Shown: in pieces, positions 28,479 to 38,425 of the stretch | Numbering within the stretch: position 1 is the stretch's first letter | Layout: every line of letters starts with the position of its first letter | Source of the DNA: Microbulbifer guangxiensis | GTDB taxonomy: Bacteria > Pseudomonadota > Gammaproteobacteria > Pseudomonadales > Cellvibrionaceae | Direction of reading: 5' to 3' | DNA length: 64,000 bases | NCBI RefSeq assembly: GCF_021729075.1 | Contig: NZ_JAJSAQ010000007.1 | Coordinates: forward strand, 124,001-188,000 | The notes under the pieces: generated by a model | Database searches by the model: none | Told to the model about the DNA's origin: nothing | What the model saw: only the letters and a program-made list of their open reading frames with translations | Translations under genes and position numbers: made by a program

Positions 28479-28912
28479 GCCGGACCTGTGGGTAGCCCAT
28501 GTGCTAACTGTGGCGGACAGGTTCTGTTATGCCTGCGGCCAGTCCCTCGACGGCATGACCCGCCGATTTTCCGCTGTCCCCAGTGACTTCCTCAATATGC
28601 TTTTGTCTTGGATTCTCGCCTTGTGCGCAGTCTGGTGTCGCTGTATTTCCAGCTGGGTTTGCCCCCAGTCGAGTATGCTGTTGTCCCCCGATACAGGCTG
28701 CGATAGCGGGCGCGCATCTGCGGTTGTAGTGGTCAGTTGATTACGCCAGATCGGAAATCTTCTGGTGGATGCCGCTATACCTGCTACTGATGCAGAACCG
28801 GGTCTATAGCCAGGTCTGGTGGATAACCGTGTGCAAGTTTCTGATGCTGGACTTGATCTAGTTTCTGTTGTTGCTGTTGGCGGCCACATTCACTGCCATT
28901 CGCAGCATTGCG
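28479..28912 (+). pseudogene. Decayed DUF3667-like membrane protein gene
   Basis: Fragments of one protein family lie in order but in different frames. SPCANCGGQ (frame containing 28500) is followed by RFCYACGQSL...SDFLNMLLS (frame containing 28519), then DSRLVRSLVSLYFQLGLPPV (from 28611, ending at a TAG at 28704). A hydrophobic C-terminal piece, MPLYLLLMQNRVYSQVWWIT (from 28769), ends at an in-frame TAG at 28859. The paired CxxC motifs, the FxxxLFSxDSRL-like step and the RVYxQ-containing end resemble DUF3667 proteins. Intact members are longer, so an internal deletion is likely as well as frameshifts. The family match is by eye. Confidence 0.5.
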
Positions 28913-28939
28913 AAGTTGCAGCAGCTAGCGAGGGGCGAA

Positions 28940-29317
28940 TCAGGTTTCCACAGAAGTTTCCTTGGGGTTGGGGCCAAAGCGATTGGTGCCAGGCTCGCTG
29001 TCGAAAACCATAAAAGCAAGCAGCACCAGGTAGCCGACCAGCGGGATCAGGCTCACCAGTATCCACCACCCTGTACGCCCGGTATCGTGCAGTCGCCGCG
29101 CGGTCACGGCAAGGGAGGGCAGCAGGACGAGCAGCGCGTAGGCCCCACTCAGGAGACCCACCCCGTATTCCTCACTATAAAGACCGGTCACACCGTCGAT
29201 AGTGCTCAACATTAATGCAATCAGCAGGTTGAACAAAACAAAGAACCAGTACTCCCGCCGCTGGGCGCGGCCGTGGAAGTTGGTGTAATTTCTCAGGACT
29301 TTGAGATACCAGTGCAT
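28940..29317 (-). CDS. DUF805 family inner-membrane protein
   Basis: This 125-residue protein has the DUF805 layout: MHWYLKVLRNYTNFHGRAQR at the N-terminus, RREYWFFVLFNLLI, then SLAVTARRLHDTGRTGWWIL and a C-terminal short acidic tail. Four membrane helices are predicted. Function is unknown. It lies at the edge of the low-GC patch but has base composition like the host genome. Confidence 0.88.
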   Translation of the reverse strand: MHWYLKVLRNYTNFHGRAQRREYWFFVLFNLLIALMLSTIDGVTGLYSEEYGVGLLSGAYALLVLLPSLAVTARRLHDTGRTGWWILVSLIPLVGYLVLLAFMVFDSEPGTNRFGPNPKETSVET

Positions 29318-29654
29318 AACACTATGGCTCCGTGACTATCTGTGTTGTCGAAATCTTCGATAAGTCTGTTTACATTAGACCAGTTATGCTGGTTACTTTG
29401 CCGAAGGTGTCAGGGAGTGCTCTGCACCCGCTATCAGCCTCCACGCCACAGTACGGTGATAAATACCCGGGAAGCAGAAGTGCACGGCGATATGACTTGC
29501 GAAGCTTCCTCCTGCTTCTTGAATCGCCCCCAGTCTCTCTAGATACTTGCCAGCCAACGCGCCGCTTTTGTGTAAAAATGCAAGTGCAGAGAACGAAAAA
29601 ACGAAGCAAAGTTTAAGGCGTCGTCCCAAAAGCCCTTGTTAGATGGTCGGCCGT
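29318..29654. other. Gene-free stretch at the left edge of the low-GC patch
   Basis: No convincing reading frame is present. Base composition falls here compared with the 60% GC neighbours. CTTGTTAG (29635-29642) lies just past the stop of the leftward cupin gene and loosely recalls an integron attC end, but I could not find a convincing matching end. Confidence 0.4.
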
Positions 29655-30026
29655 CTAGGCAAGCTCAGCCATCTTTTGGCCAACATGCGCTAAAACTTCA
29701 TTCAGCTCATCTGTTGGGCTGAACTCGATCATTTGCGTATCTTTCTCAAATTTTACCGAATGACCAGGTCGCAGATAGTAAGACTCTCCTGGGCCAACCT
29801 TCTCAGAATGGCCATCTGAGTAGTCTACGATGATTTCTCCCTTTAGAACGTAACCCCAGTGCGGACATTGACAAGAATTATCCTTCAGTCCGGTTAATAA
29901 TGGTGCAAAGTCAGTGCCACGTGAAAACTGCATATGGCTGATAGTTATTCCGCCAGCCTCTTCAGCATTTACTTTTGCTGTTTGGGTGTCCATTAGCGGA
30001 TTCATGTCGGTTATTTTACAATGCAT
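29655..30026 (-). CDS. Cupin-domain protein
   Basis: This 123-residue single-cupin protein reads CPHWGYVLKGEIIVDYSDG, then EKVGPGESYYLRPGHSVKF, the two beta-strand motifs of a small cupin. The histidine after CP and the one in PGHS could bind metal, but the full HxH set of motif 1 is not obvious. Codon and base use are AT-richer than in flanking regions. No function can be assigned. It is the downstream-most of three same-strand genes in the low-GC patch. Confidence 0.7.
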   Translation of the reverse strand: MHCKITDMNPLMDTQTAKVNAEEAGGITISHMQFSRGTDFAPLLTGLKDNSCQCPHWGYVLKGEIIVDYSDGHSEKVGPGESYYLRPGHSVKFEKDTQMIEFSPTDELNEVLAHVGQKMAELA

Positions 30027-30148
30027 TATATTTTGCCTTTATAAGTTGGAGTTGTCCGGTGTCATTTGAATTTGTGGTCGATAGGTTTTGAGGTAAATCA
30101 TCGCAGTTGCTTCTGTTTTTGGGGCTAAGTCCACATAGTTATGCACCG

Positions 30149-30592
30149 TTATCTGAGTTTTGCCGTAACCTCGATTTCGACGGAATATTTTCCGCCGTAA
30201 AGCTTTTCCACTTGAAGCCAGCTGGCGGCTGGATACGTGCCTTTATAGTATGACTTCCGTAGGCCACGATTCTCAGTGAAGGTGTCAAGATCTGTGGTGA
30301 ATACCGTTTCACGAACCACATCTGAGAAGTCTAATCCGCGCTTATTGAGAATAATCTTAAGATTTTCATACGCCTGTACCATCCCTGCCTTAATATCGCC
30401 AGACCCGACTGTGCCGGATACGTATAGAAGCCCTCCGGCCTCTACAGCCCCACAATAGCCGTACTCTTTTTCCAGGGTTTCGTTTAATTGAAGGCATCTT
30501 GAATCTTCCGATTCTTTGGCATAAGCGAGACTTGCAAAGCAAGTTGAGTTCAGAAGCGCGGCAATCGTAAATGTTTTGAGCAGTCTTAGCAT
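30149..30592 (-). CDS. Secreted Rid-family (YjgF-like) protein
   Basis: The protein has 147 residues with a signal peptide (FTIAALLNSTCFASLAYA) followed by a Rid domain: LLYVSGTVG, AYENLKIILNKRGLDFSDVV, KGTYPAASWLQVEKL and the terminal VEIEVTAKL. RidA enzymes that deaminate reactive imines use an arginine in the P-A-R-S motif; here the motif is P-A-A-S, so that activity is unlikely. The conserved glutamate in VEIE is kept. Export to the periplasm or lipid surface is unusual for RidA itself but seen in some relatives. It lies in the low-GC patch. Confidence 0.75.
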   Translation of the reverse strand: MLRLLKTFTIAALLNSTCFASLAYAKESEDSRCLQLNETLEKEYGYCGAVEAGGLLYVSGTVGSGDIKAGMVQAYENLKIILNKRGLDFSDVVRETVFTTDLDTFTENRGLRKSYYKGTYPAASWLQVEKLYGGKYSVEIEVTAKLR

Positions 30593-30671
30593 TATCCTGC
30601 CTCAATGGTGCATAAGGCCTTAAAGTGGAGCGCCGTTAAGGGGGCTCCATTGCCTAAACTTTTGAGGTTAT

Positions 30672-31220
30672 TTATTTCGAAGCTATCCCATTGCCTTCGG
30701 CATTGAAAATGTTCGAATACTTATACTTTCGCCCGCCTTCACTGTCGATGTTAAAGCCGGACCAACTTTTATACGGGCCAATACGTGTGCCTTCACTGTA
30801 GCTCTTGCTCCCGTCCTCGGAAGCGTCCTCCCACGCCACCAAGAAGGTGAAGTTATCCGGGGCTTTTAGATCATAACTTACGAAAGAGGCGAGGGAGGTT
30901 TTGTCGAATATTTTCTTCTCCTTATTATAACTCGTGGTGACGTAATAACCTGAGCTCAAGTCAATTTTGAATTCCGGCTCACCGTTCGAGTTATAAAATG
31001 TTAAGCCATATGGCCCATCTTTTTTTACGCTTGCTGGCTGCTCTTCTGGGCTGGTAACCCATCCATTCTCTTTCCTATACCTGATCACTACGGGGTCCCA
31101 AGATCCGGCACTCCAGCCATCAATAATGTATTTCAATTTTTCCTTGTCAACTGCTTCACTAGCGCTGCTTAAAGATGAAACGCATACAAATAAAAGTGAT
31201 ATTAATATTGAAGCTCGCAT
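30672..31220 (-). CDS. Secreted protein of unknown family
   Basis: The protein is about 182 residues from the ATG at 31220, which opens a signal peptide (MRASILISLLFVCVSSLSSA). An upstream in-frame ATG at 31322 would bury the signal and is rejected. The mature part is Ser/Lys/Tyr-rich and looks beta-structured (KIDLSSGYYVTTSYNKEKK). There are no cysteines after the signal and no recognisable motif. It is AT-rich and lies upstream of the Rid-like and cupin genes on the same strand. Confidence 0.6.
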   Translation of the reverse strand: MRASILISLLFVCVSSLSSASEAVDKEKLKYIIDGWSAGSWDPVVIRYRKENGWVTSPEEQPASVKKDGPYGLTFYNSNGEPEFKIDLSSGYYVTTSYNKEKKIFDKTSLASFVSYDLKAPDNFTFLVAWEDASEDGSKSYSEGTRIGPYKSWSGFNIDSEGGRKYKYSNIFNAEGNGIASK

Positions 31221-31439
31221 AACGTTTTCCCTTTGTTGGTTTAGCTTCTTCAGGCTAGAGTGCTTGCCTTGATCATCAATCCATTTTCTATACTGCCTAT
31301 GCTTAGGTAAGGCGTGCTGCACCCACTCGTTAAAACAGATGGTGGCTTATTAAATACAGCCAAGGAATTTATATCACCTTCATGTTATAGCGTGGAAGCT
31401 ATTCACTATTTTTTTTGGAAGCCTTTGAAAATCAATGGG

Positions 31440-31778
31440 TTAGGTTGAAGTGCTTATATCTTGGGCTGAGTCATATGGTATGCGGAGTCGATTGACGCCA
31501 TGCAGAATAGTTTTGTCTATCGGTGACAGCGGTTGGGGTATGCAAGTTTTAAGGAATGTCCCAAATGTATAAACACTATTGTTGCCGGATTCGCTGCAGC
31601 TCGGGCCTAGCGGGTCAATTATCGAAATGTTGGCGCAGGTTTCGTTGGTTAATGTTCCGAGGTGACTATTAAAGGCGGCTAATGCCGAGAGTTTCCGAGG
31701 GGCTTCCCAGATGTGGAATGTTCTCTCTGCTTGAATTGGACAAGCAAGTTTGTCTGGGATTATGAACAGTGCGAAAAG
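31440..31778 (-). pseudogene. Start-less open frame, possible 5'-truncated secreted protein
   Basis: A leftward frame of 112 codons is free of stops but contains no ATG, GTG or TTG. It begins right after a stop at 31779-31781 and ends at TAA (31440-31442). The first residues (LFALFIIPDKLACPIQAERT) look like the end of a signal peptide, and the rest has four cysteines (LACPI, ETCAN, PSCSE, KTCIP). The missing start lies toward the tRNA 43 bases away. It may be a gene whose 5' end was lost when the patch formed. It could also be chance. Confidence 0.3.
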
Positions 31779-31820
31779 CTAAGGGTTTGCCGGGTATAGG
31801 ATATTGCGGAGATGGAAGTA

Positions 31821-31897
31821 TGGTGGGCCCTCCGGGACTTGAACCCAGGACCTGCCGATTATGAGTCGGATGCTCTAACCAACTGAGCTAAGGGCCC
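31821..31897 (-). tRNA. tRNA with CAU anticodon, probably tRNA-Ile2
   Basis: The leftward cloverleaf begins GGGCCCTTAGCTCAG and has the anticodon loop CTCATAA. The TTCAAGTCC T-loop is present and the end is AGGGCCCA-CCA, with CCA encoded at 31821-31823. The 7-bp acceptor stem GGGCCCT/AGGGCCC pairs perfectly. A CAU anticodon with this acceptor resembles tRNA-Ile2 (lysidine-modified, reading AUA) more than elongator tRNA-Met, but that choice is tentative. Its 3' end faces the low-GC patch. Confidence 0.9.
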
Positions 31898-31980
31898 ACA
31901 GATGCCGTGTCTGGCCACGGCGGCAGGGAAAGGTACCCGATTTTTCCTTCTGAATCAACGATTTCCCTTGTCGCCGGTGG

Positions 31981-33012
31981 CTACCAGTGCCAGCGGAAGC
32001 CGAGGTTGGCACCGGCACCGGTCCAGTCCTGATCGTCGAGTGAATGCCGGTAGTTCAGGTTGAGGAAGACACTGGCGATACTGCTCTCCAGTAAGGTGAT
32101 CCCCCCGCCGATTTCTCCCCAGTGGGCGCCGCGCTCCAGCTTGAGGCGGGAGCCATTGCGCAGGTACAGGTCATCTTCCCCTGCCAGGTTGCTCCAGTAA
32201 TTGGCAAATACGTAGATTTCCCGCTCGGTCTCCACGGGGTAGATCCGCAGTCCGGCCCGTAGTGCCACCTCGGGGGTTGGGTCGGTATCTAGGAAATCGC
32301 CGTCAACCTGCAGGGCAGCGAAGTTGGTGTAATTGGCGATGATCTGTAATTGCGGTTCCAGGTTAACCCCTTCCGTGATTGTCAGGGCGAGGCCCCTTTC
32401 GGCCGAAAGGGTCAGTTGTGGGCCGGTCACCCGGGTACTGAGTCCTCGAGCTGAGTCGATGTCCGCGACGACATAGGACACCTTGGCCATGGCGTCGATA
32501 TAGCCGAGGTCGTGGCGGTAGTCGCTGAAGTAGAGGCCGCCGTGAAAGCTGGTGATTTCATTCTGTCCGGCCCTGTAGGTGGCGGAATCAGGGAAGGCCG
32601 CCCTCACATCGCCGCGAATCACGCTACTTCCGCCGAAGAAGCCCAATTCCTGTGAGCCCCGACAGGTCGGGCCGCTGTATAACTGGCGGTGGAGCTGTGC
32701 TCCGCTGATTTTCCCTTCGAAACCCGTCACCAGGTCGCCGCGCCACTGGAGCTGTTCGTTGCGGTGAAACAATCGCAAGCCGCCGGTGCCGGCGCCGCCA
32801 TTTCCCAGACGCTGCTCACCGCGGCGCTGCTGATAGCCCGTTACTTCCTGCAGCGAAAGTTGCTGGGCCAGGGCCTTGATCTGGCTGTACAGGGCGAGTT
32901 CCTCGCGGGTGGAAACGGGGCCGTTGGGTAACTGGGCCGAGGTAATCTGGGCCGACAGCAACAGCAGCGTGACGATCAATAGCGGCAGCGGCCGGGAGCA
33001 GCCGAGAGACAT
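31981..33012 (-). CDS. Outer-membrane beta-barrel protein resembling an autotransporter barrel without passenger
   Basis: The protein has 343 residues with a signal peptide (PLLIVTLLLLSAQITSAQ). About 45 helical residues (REELALYSQIKALAQQLSLQ) precede a barrel of alternating strands such as QWRGDLVTGFEGKISG and VALRAGLRIYPVETEREI. It ends GFRWHW with an aromatic last residue, as needed for BAM-assisted insertion. There is no room for a passenger domain, so it may be a solitary barrel. The family call is by architecture and function is unknown. Confidence 0.6.
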   Translation of the reverse strand: MSLGCSRPLPLLIVTLLLLSAQITSAQLPNGPVSTREELALYSQIKALAQQLSLQEVTGYQQRRGEQRLGNGGAGTGGLRLFHRNEQLQWRGDLVTGFEGKISGAQLHRQLYSGPTCRGSQELGFFGGSSVIRGDVRAAFPDSATYRAGQNEITSFHGGLYFSDYRHDLGYIDAMAKVSYVVADIDSARGLSTRVTGPQLTLSAERGLALTITEGVNLEPQLQIIANYTNFAALQVDGDFLDTDPTPEVALRAGLRIYPVETEREIYVFANYWSNLAGEDDLYLRNGSRLKLERGAHWGEIGGGITLLESSIASVFLNLNYRHSLDDQDWTGAGANLGFRWHW

Positions 33013-33173
33013 AAACGCTTCCCTGGTTTATGGCTGGAGTTGGGTTAATGGGAGTTTAGACAAGAGCAGGGGCTGCCGGCGTCCCGGTGAGGGCGGCAGA
33101 GGGAAATCAGTATGCTGGAGCTGTTATGTCGGCGACTGGACTGCCTCATTGTGACAAACCAGTTGCATGGGGT

Positions 33174-33578
33174 TCAGAGAAGCCAGCGCGGCAACAGGAT
33201 GCAGCCCCAGGTGAAAAGCCAAAGCAACAGCGACAGGGAAACAGCCGCAGAGGCGGTGTCTTTCGCGACTTTCGACAGCGGGTGGCGTTCTGGTCCGATG
33301 CGATCGATAGTGGCCTCGATGGCGCTGTTCAGCAGCTCGATGATCATCACCAGCAGGGTGACGCCAATCAGCAATGCGCGTTCAACGCCCGTCTCGCCGA
33401 GCCAGATGGCCAGCGGGATCAGGAAGATGGCGAGAGTGACTTCCTGGCGGAAGGCGGCTTCATTGCGCCAGGTGGTGAGCAGCCCCTGCCATGAATAGTT
33501 GGTGGCGTCGATCAGGCGGGAGATGCCGGTCTTGCCGGGCTTGTTGATGAACTCTTCTTGCATGGTTTTATTTTCCAT
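33174..33578 (-). CDS. dgkA: Diacylglycerol kinase
   Basis: This 134-residue integral membrane kinase phosphorylates diacylglycerol to phosphatidate for phospholipid recycling. Motifs include RLIDATNYSWQGLLTTWRNEAAFRQE and ELLNSAIEATIDRI, the catalytic ENxAIE-type helix, then KDTASAAVSLSLLLW. Two in-frame ATGs (33578 and 33563) are both possible starts. It lies after the rpoD terminator on the same strand. Confidence 0.92.
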   Translation of the reverse strand: MENKTMQEEFINKPGKTGISRLIDATNYSWQGLLTTWRNEAAFRQEVTLAIFLIPLAIWLGETGVERALLIGVTLLVMIIELLNSAIEATIDRIGPERHPLSKVAKDTASAAVSLSLLLWLFTWGCILLPRWLL

Positions 33579-33629
33579 TGCCTGAGCAGGCTGGCCAACG
33601 ACTGGTTCACCCTGTCACCCGGTTGTCAT

Positions 33630-33656
33630 AAAAAAGCCCGGCGGTGCCGGGCTTTG
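33630..33656 (-). terminator. rpoD: Intrinsic terminator of rpoD
   Basis: Reading leftward, AAGCCCGGC-acc-GCCGGGCTT is followed by TTTT. It lies right after the rpoD stop codon. Confidence 0.88.
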
Positions 33657-33661
33657 GGTGC

Positions 33662-35533
<1,872 letters not shown>

Positions 35534-35578
35534 GCACAACCCTGAAAGTAAGGAAAAAATACGGGACAAAGACGCGGG

Positions 35579-35584
35579 ATTATA
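35579..35584 (-). promoter_or_regulatory. rpoD: Candidate -10 element of an rpoD promoter
   Basis: A leftward TATAAT 46 bases from the rpoD start codon. I see no good -35 at 16-18 bases, so only the -10 is supported. Confidence 0.4.
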
Positions 35585-35718
35585 GCTTACTTGCGCTAGC
35601 AATAACCACTCTGGCTGTCAAGGGACAGGGGTTCGATCTGTCTGCTCTGTATTCCCGGTCGGCGTCCTAGGTTGAATGGATATGGCGGTGTGCCCTGAGA
35701 TTTCAAGGCCTGCCACGG

Positions 35719-37731
35719 TTACTCGCGTTTGCGCTGCCAGTTGGCCAGCAGGGCCCGCTGTTCCGGGCTGAGCTGGCCGCCGGCGCTCTTCAGCTGCTCC
35801 AGCAGGCTGCGGTTGCGGGCCTTCTGTTCTGCCCGCTCGAGTCTCTGCAGGCAGTCGCGAAACTCTGCCTGCGGATCGTATTCCAGTTGCGTGTCACCCT
35901 TTGCCAGTTGCCTGGCACCGGTGACCAGTTGCGAGGTGGCGAGTTGCGCCAGCGTCTCGCAGGAATCGGCGCCGTGGTGAGCGCGCCAGTAACCCAGTAA
36001 CTGGTTCAGATTGTAGTCTGGCCGCTGTTGCAGCAGTCCGACCAGCTGAGCGAATAATTGCAGGTCTGGATGGCCGCTGTCGCGAAAGCGACTGACATCA
36101 TCGATCTGTTGCGCCAGCTGCGGGTGGTGCAGCAGAAGGGCGATCAGCATACGCTCCGCCGGCAACCGGTACTGGCCACGGGGTCGATGCTGTGCTGGTG
36201 CCGCACTGCTGAATGCGGGCTCCGGTGCCTCGGGCGGTGGCGGAACCTCTTCCAACGGGCCCGGCGGCATCTCCAAACTGGTGGCGTGGTTGTACGCCGG
36301 TTCGGGGCGCGGCCCCGGGGAGGGTGGGCGCTCCGTTTTCTGCTCCGGGCTCGGTCCCCGGGGCTGGGCCTGTGCGCGCGCCTGGGCGGTGCGGGCTTTT
36401 TCGGCGTTGATCACTTCTTCCAGGGTGGCCCGGTCCAGCCCGGTACGCGCTGCCAGTTGCTGGAACATCAGCTGGCGGTAAACGCCATCCGGTAGCTGGT
36501 CCAGCAGCGGGCCGGCCAGCTTGGACAGCCGCGCACGGCCATCCATGGTCTGCAGGTTGATGCCCTCACCGAGGAGATCGAAGAGGAAGTCCTCCAGTGG
36601 CCGGGCCTGTTCATTGATCAGCTGCTCGAAACGTTCGCCACCCACCTGGCGCACCAGGGTGTCCGGATCCTCGCCTTCGGGTAACAGCAGGAAGCGCAGG
36701 CTGCGTCCGTCCTGCATCTGGGGCAGGGCGGCCTCCAGGGCGCGCTGCGCCGCGGTGCGGCCGGCCTTGTCGCCATCGAAGCAGAAAACCAGCTCCGGCA
36801 CATGCCGGAATGCCAGCTGGATATGTTCCTCGCCACAGGCGGTGCCCAGGGTGGCGACTGCATAGCGGATGCCAAACTGGGCCAGGGCCACCACATCCAT
36901 GTAGCCTTCCACCACGATCAGCCGTTTCAGGTCGCGGTTGGCCTGCCGTGCCTCCCAGAGCCCATAGAGTTCGCGGCTCTTGTGGAAAATGGGCGTTTCC
37001 GGCGAGTTGAGGTACTTGGGTTTCTCGTCGCCGAGAACGCGACCTCCAAAAGCGATGGGGCGCCCGCGCTGATCCCGGATCGGGAACATGATGCGGTCGC
37101 GAAAGCGGTCGTAGTGGTGGCGGCGACCGGGCTGGGTCTGACCATCGCTGTCCTGTCGGCGGATGGCAAGGCCTGCCAGCTCCAGCTGGTCCGCCTTCTC
37201 TGCGGACTCTGCCAAGGCATTCAGCAGGTTGTCCCATCCCGGCGGGGCCAGGCCGATACCGAAATCGCGCGCAATTTCACCGGACAGCCCCCGCTGGCGC
37301 AGGTAGGCGACGGCGCGCCCGGCGGAGGGGTGGCTGCGCAGCTGTTGGCGGTAGAACTCCGCTGCCCGCTCTGTCAGCTGGTAGAGGGACTGGCTCTCCC
37401 GCTGGCGCCTTTCCTGACCGGGGGCGAGCTGCTCACGGGGCACTTCGAGGCCCATGCCCGCCGCCAGCTTTTCCACCGCCTCCGGGAACGGCAGGCGGTC
37501 GTACTCCATCAGGAATCCGACGGCATTGCCACTGGCGCCGCAGCCGAAGCAGTAATAAAACTGCTTGTCGGGGCTGACAGTGAAAGACGGGGTCTTTTCG
37601 TCGTGAAAGGGGCAGCAGGCGGAATAGTTCTTGCCGGTCTTGCGCAGTTTTACCCGGCTGTCGACGATATCGACGATATCTGCACGTGCGAGCAGGTCGT
37701 CGATAAAGTGCTGGGGAATCTTGCCGGCCAT
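35719..37731 (-). CDS. dnaG: DNA primase
   Basis: This 670-residue primase makes RNA primers at the replication fork. The CHC2 zinc finger uses C40, H43, C61 and C64 (CCPFHDEKTPSF, YYCFGCGASG). The TOPRIM core shows LIVVEGYMDVVALAQ and VFCFDGDKAGRTAA. A proline-rich linker (about residues 450-520) precedes the C-terminal helicase-binding domain; the linker makes it longer than the E. coli enzyme (581 residues). It lies between yqeY and rpoD on the same strand. Confidence 0.96.
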   Translation of the reverse strand: MAGKIPQHFIDDLLARADIVDIVDSRVKLRKTGKNYSACCPFHDEKTPSFTVSPDKQFYYCFGCGASGNAVGFLMEYDRLPFPEAVEKLAAGMGLEVPREQLAPGQERRQRESQSLYQLTERAAEFYRQQLRSHPSAGRAVAYLRQRGLSGEIARDFGIGLAPPGWDNLLNALAESAEKADQLELAGLAIRRQDSDGQTQPGRRHHYDRFRDRIMFPIRDQRGRPIAFGGRVLGDEKPKYLNSPETPIFHKSRELYGLWEARQANRDLKRLIVVEGYMDVVALAQFGIRYAVATLGTACGEEHIQLAFRHVPELVFCFDGDKAGRTAAQRALEAALPQMQDGRSLRFLLLPEGEDPDTLVRQVGGERFEQLINEQARPLEDFLFDLLGEGINLQTMDGRARLSKLAGPLLDQLPDGVYRQLMFQQLAARTGLDRATLEEVINAEKARTAQARAQAQPRGPSPEQKTERPPSPGPRPEPAYNHATSLEMPPGPLEEVPPPPEAPEPAFSSAAPAQHRPRGQYRLPAERMLIALLLHHPQLAQQIDDVSRFRDSGHPDLQLFAQLVGLLQQRPDYNLNQLLGYWRAHHGADSCETLAQLATSQLVTGARQLAKGDTQLEYDPQAEFRDCLQRLERAEQKARNRSLLEQLKSAGGQLSPEQRALLANWQRKRE

Positions 37732-37777
37732 AAATGCGCTCTGGTGGGGAGAGCGGAAACTACTCCCGTGCCCGTGA

Positions 37778-38224
37778 TCAGCCCAGCTGGGCCTTGACTT
37801 GCTTGCTCACTGCGCCCATATCTGCGCGGCCCTGCACCTGGGGTTTCACCTGCGCCATCACCTTGCCCATGTCGGCCATGCCGGAGGCACCGGTATCGCG
37901 GACCGCGGCGGCGACGATCTCGGAAATTTCATCCTCGCTCAGCTGCTCGGGCAGGAACTGCTGGATTACATCGATCTCGGCCTGTTCAATGGCAGCCAGT
38001 TCCGGGCGGCCGGCCTTTTCGTACTGGGTGATGGAGTCGCGGCGCTGCTTAGTCATCTTGTCCAGCAAAGCCAGGATGCGGGCGTCGTCCAGTTCGATGC
38101 GCTCATCCACCTCGACGCGCTTGATCTCGGCATTGATCAGCCGCAGTGTCGCCAGGCGCTCCTTGTCGCGGGCCTTCATGGCGTCCTTGGTGGCTTGTGC
38201 GAGGGTTTCCTTGAGAGTGCTCAT
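37778..38224 (-). CDS. GatB/YqeY domain protein
   Basis: This protein of about 148 residues begins MSTLKETLAQATKDAMKARD and contains RLATLRLINAEIKRVEVD, QRRDSITQYEKAGRPELA and the C-terminal MGKVMAQVKPQVQGRADMG. It matches the YqeY family related to the tail of GatB, which may bind tRNA. Function is unproven. The ATG at 38224 is chosen because upstream sequence is not conserved in type. Placement between rpsU and dnaG is common in this lineage. Confidence 0.88.
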   Translation of the reverse strand: MSTLKETLAQATKDAMKARDKERLATLRLINAEIKRVEVDERIELDDARILALLDKMTKQRRDSITQYEKAGRPELAAIEQAEIDVIQQFLPEQLSEDEISEIVAAAVRDTGASGMADMGKVMAQVKPQVQGRADMGAVSKQVKAQLG

Positions 38225-38329
38225 GGCGGTGGGTCCGGCTGTTAGGATTGTTGTTCGGTTGACGGCTAGCATAGCGCGCCGGGGGGCTGGCGCGGAAGTG
38301 CGCTGCTGATGCCTTGTCGGCACAACGCA

Positions 38330-38362
38330 AAACGGCGCGCGAGTCGGACTCGCACGCCGTTT
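38330..38362 (-). terminator. rpsU: Hairpin terminator after rpsU
   Basis: A long imperfect stem (AAACGGCG...ACTCGC region, one mismatch, CGG loop) ends in TTTTGCGTTG when read leftward. Partial read-through to yqeY-dnaG-rpoD is typical of this operon. Confidence 0.75.
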
Positions 38363-38425
38363 GTCGTTACCGCGCGGGGTTGGACCCCGGCAGGCCTCCC
38401 TGTGAAAGTGCCTTGCGGCAGCTTC

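Larger units (their letters stand above)
29320..31820. mobile_element. Low-GC patch abutting a tRNA 3' end, probable island remnant
   Basis: This roughly 2.5-kb stretch is clearly AT-richer than both flanks and carries only small accessory-type genes (cupin, secreted Rid-like, unknown secreted) plus a start-less frame. It abuts the 3' end of the tRNA at 31821-31897, the usual insertion site of genomic islands. No integrase, transposase or copy of the tRNA end was found on the far side. Confidence 0.45.

Noticed and set aside
28276-28740. Rightward frame of 154 codons after pepB as an intact gene
   Set aside because: Its family-like residues (CYACGQ to LLSW) continue only in another frame, so it is treated as part of the decayed DUF3667 gene.
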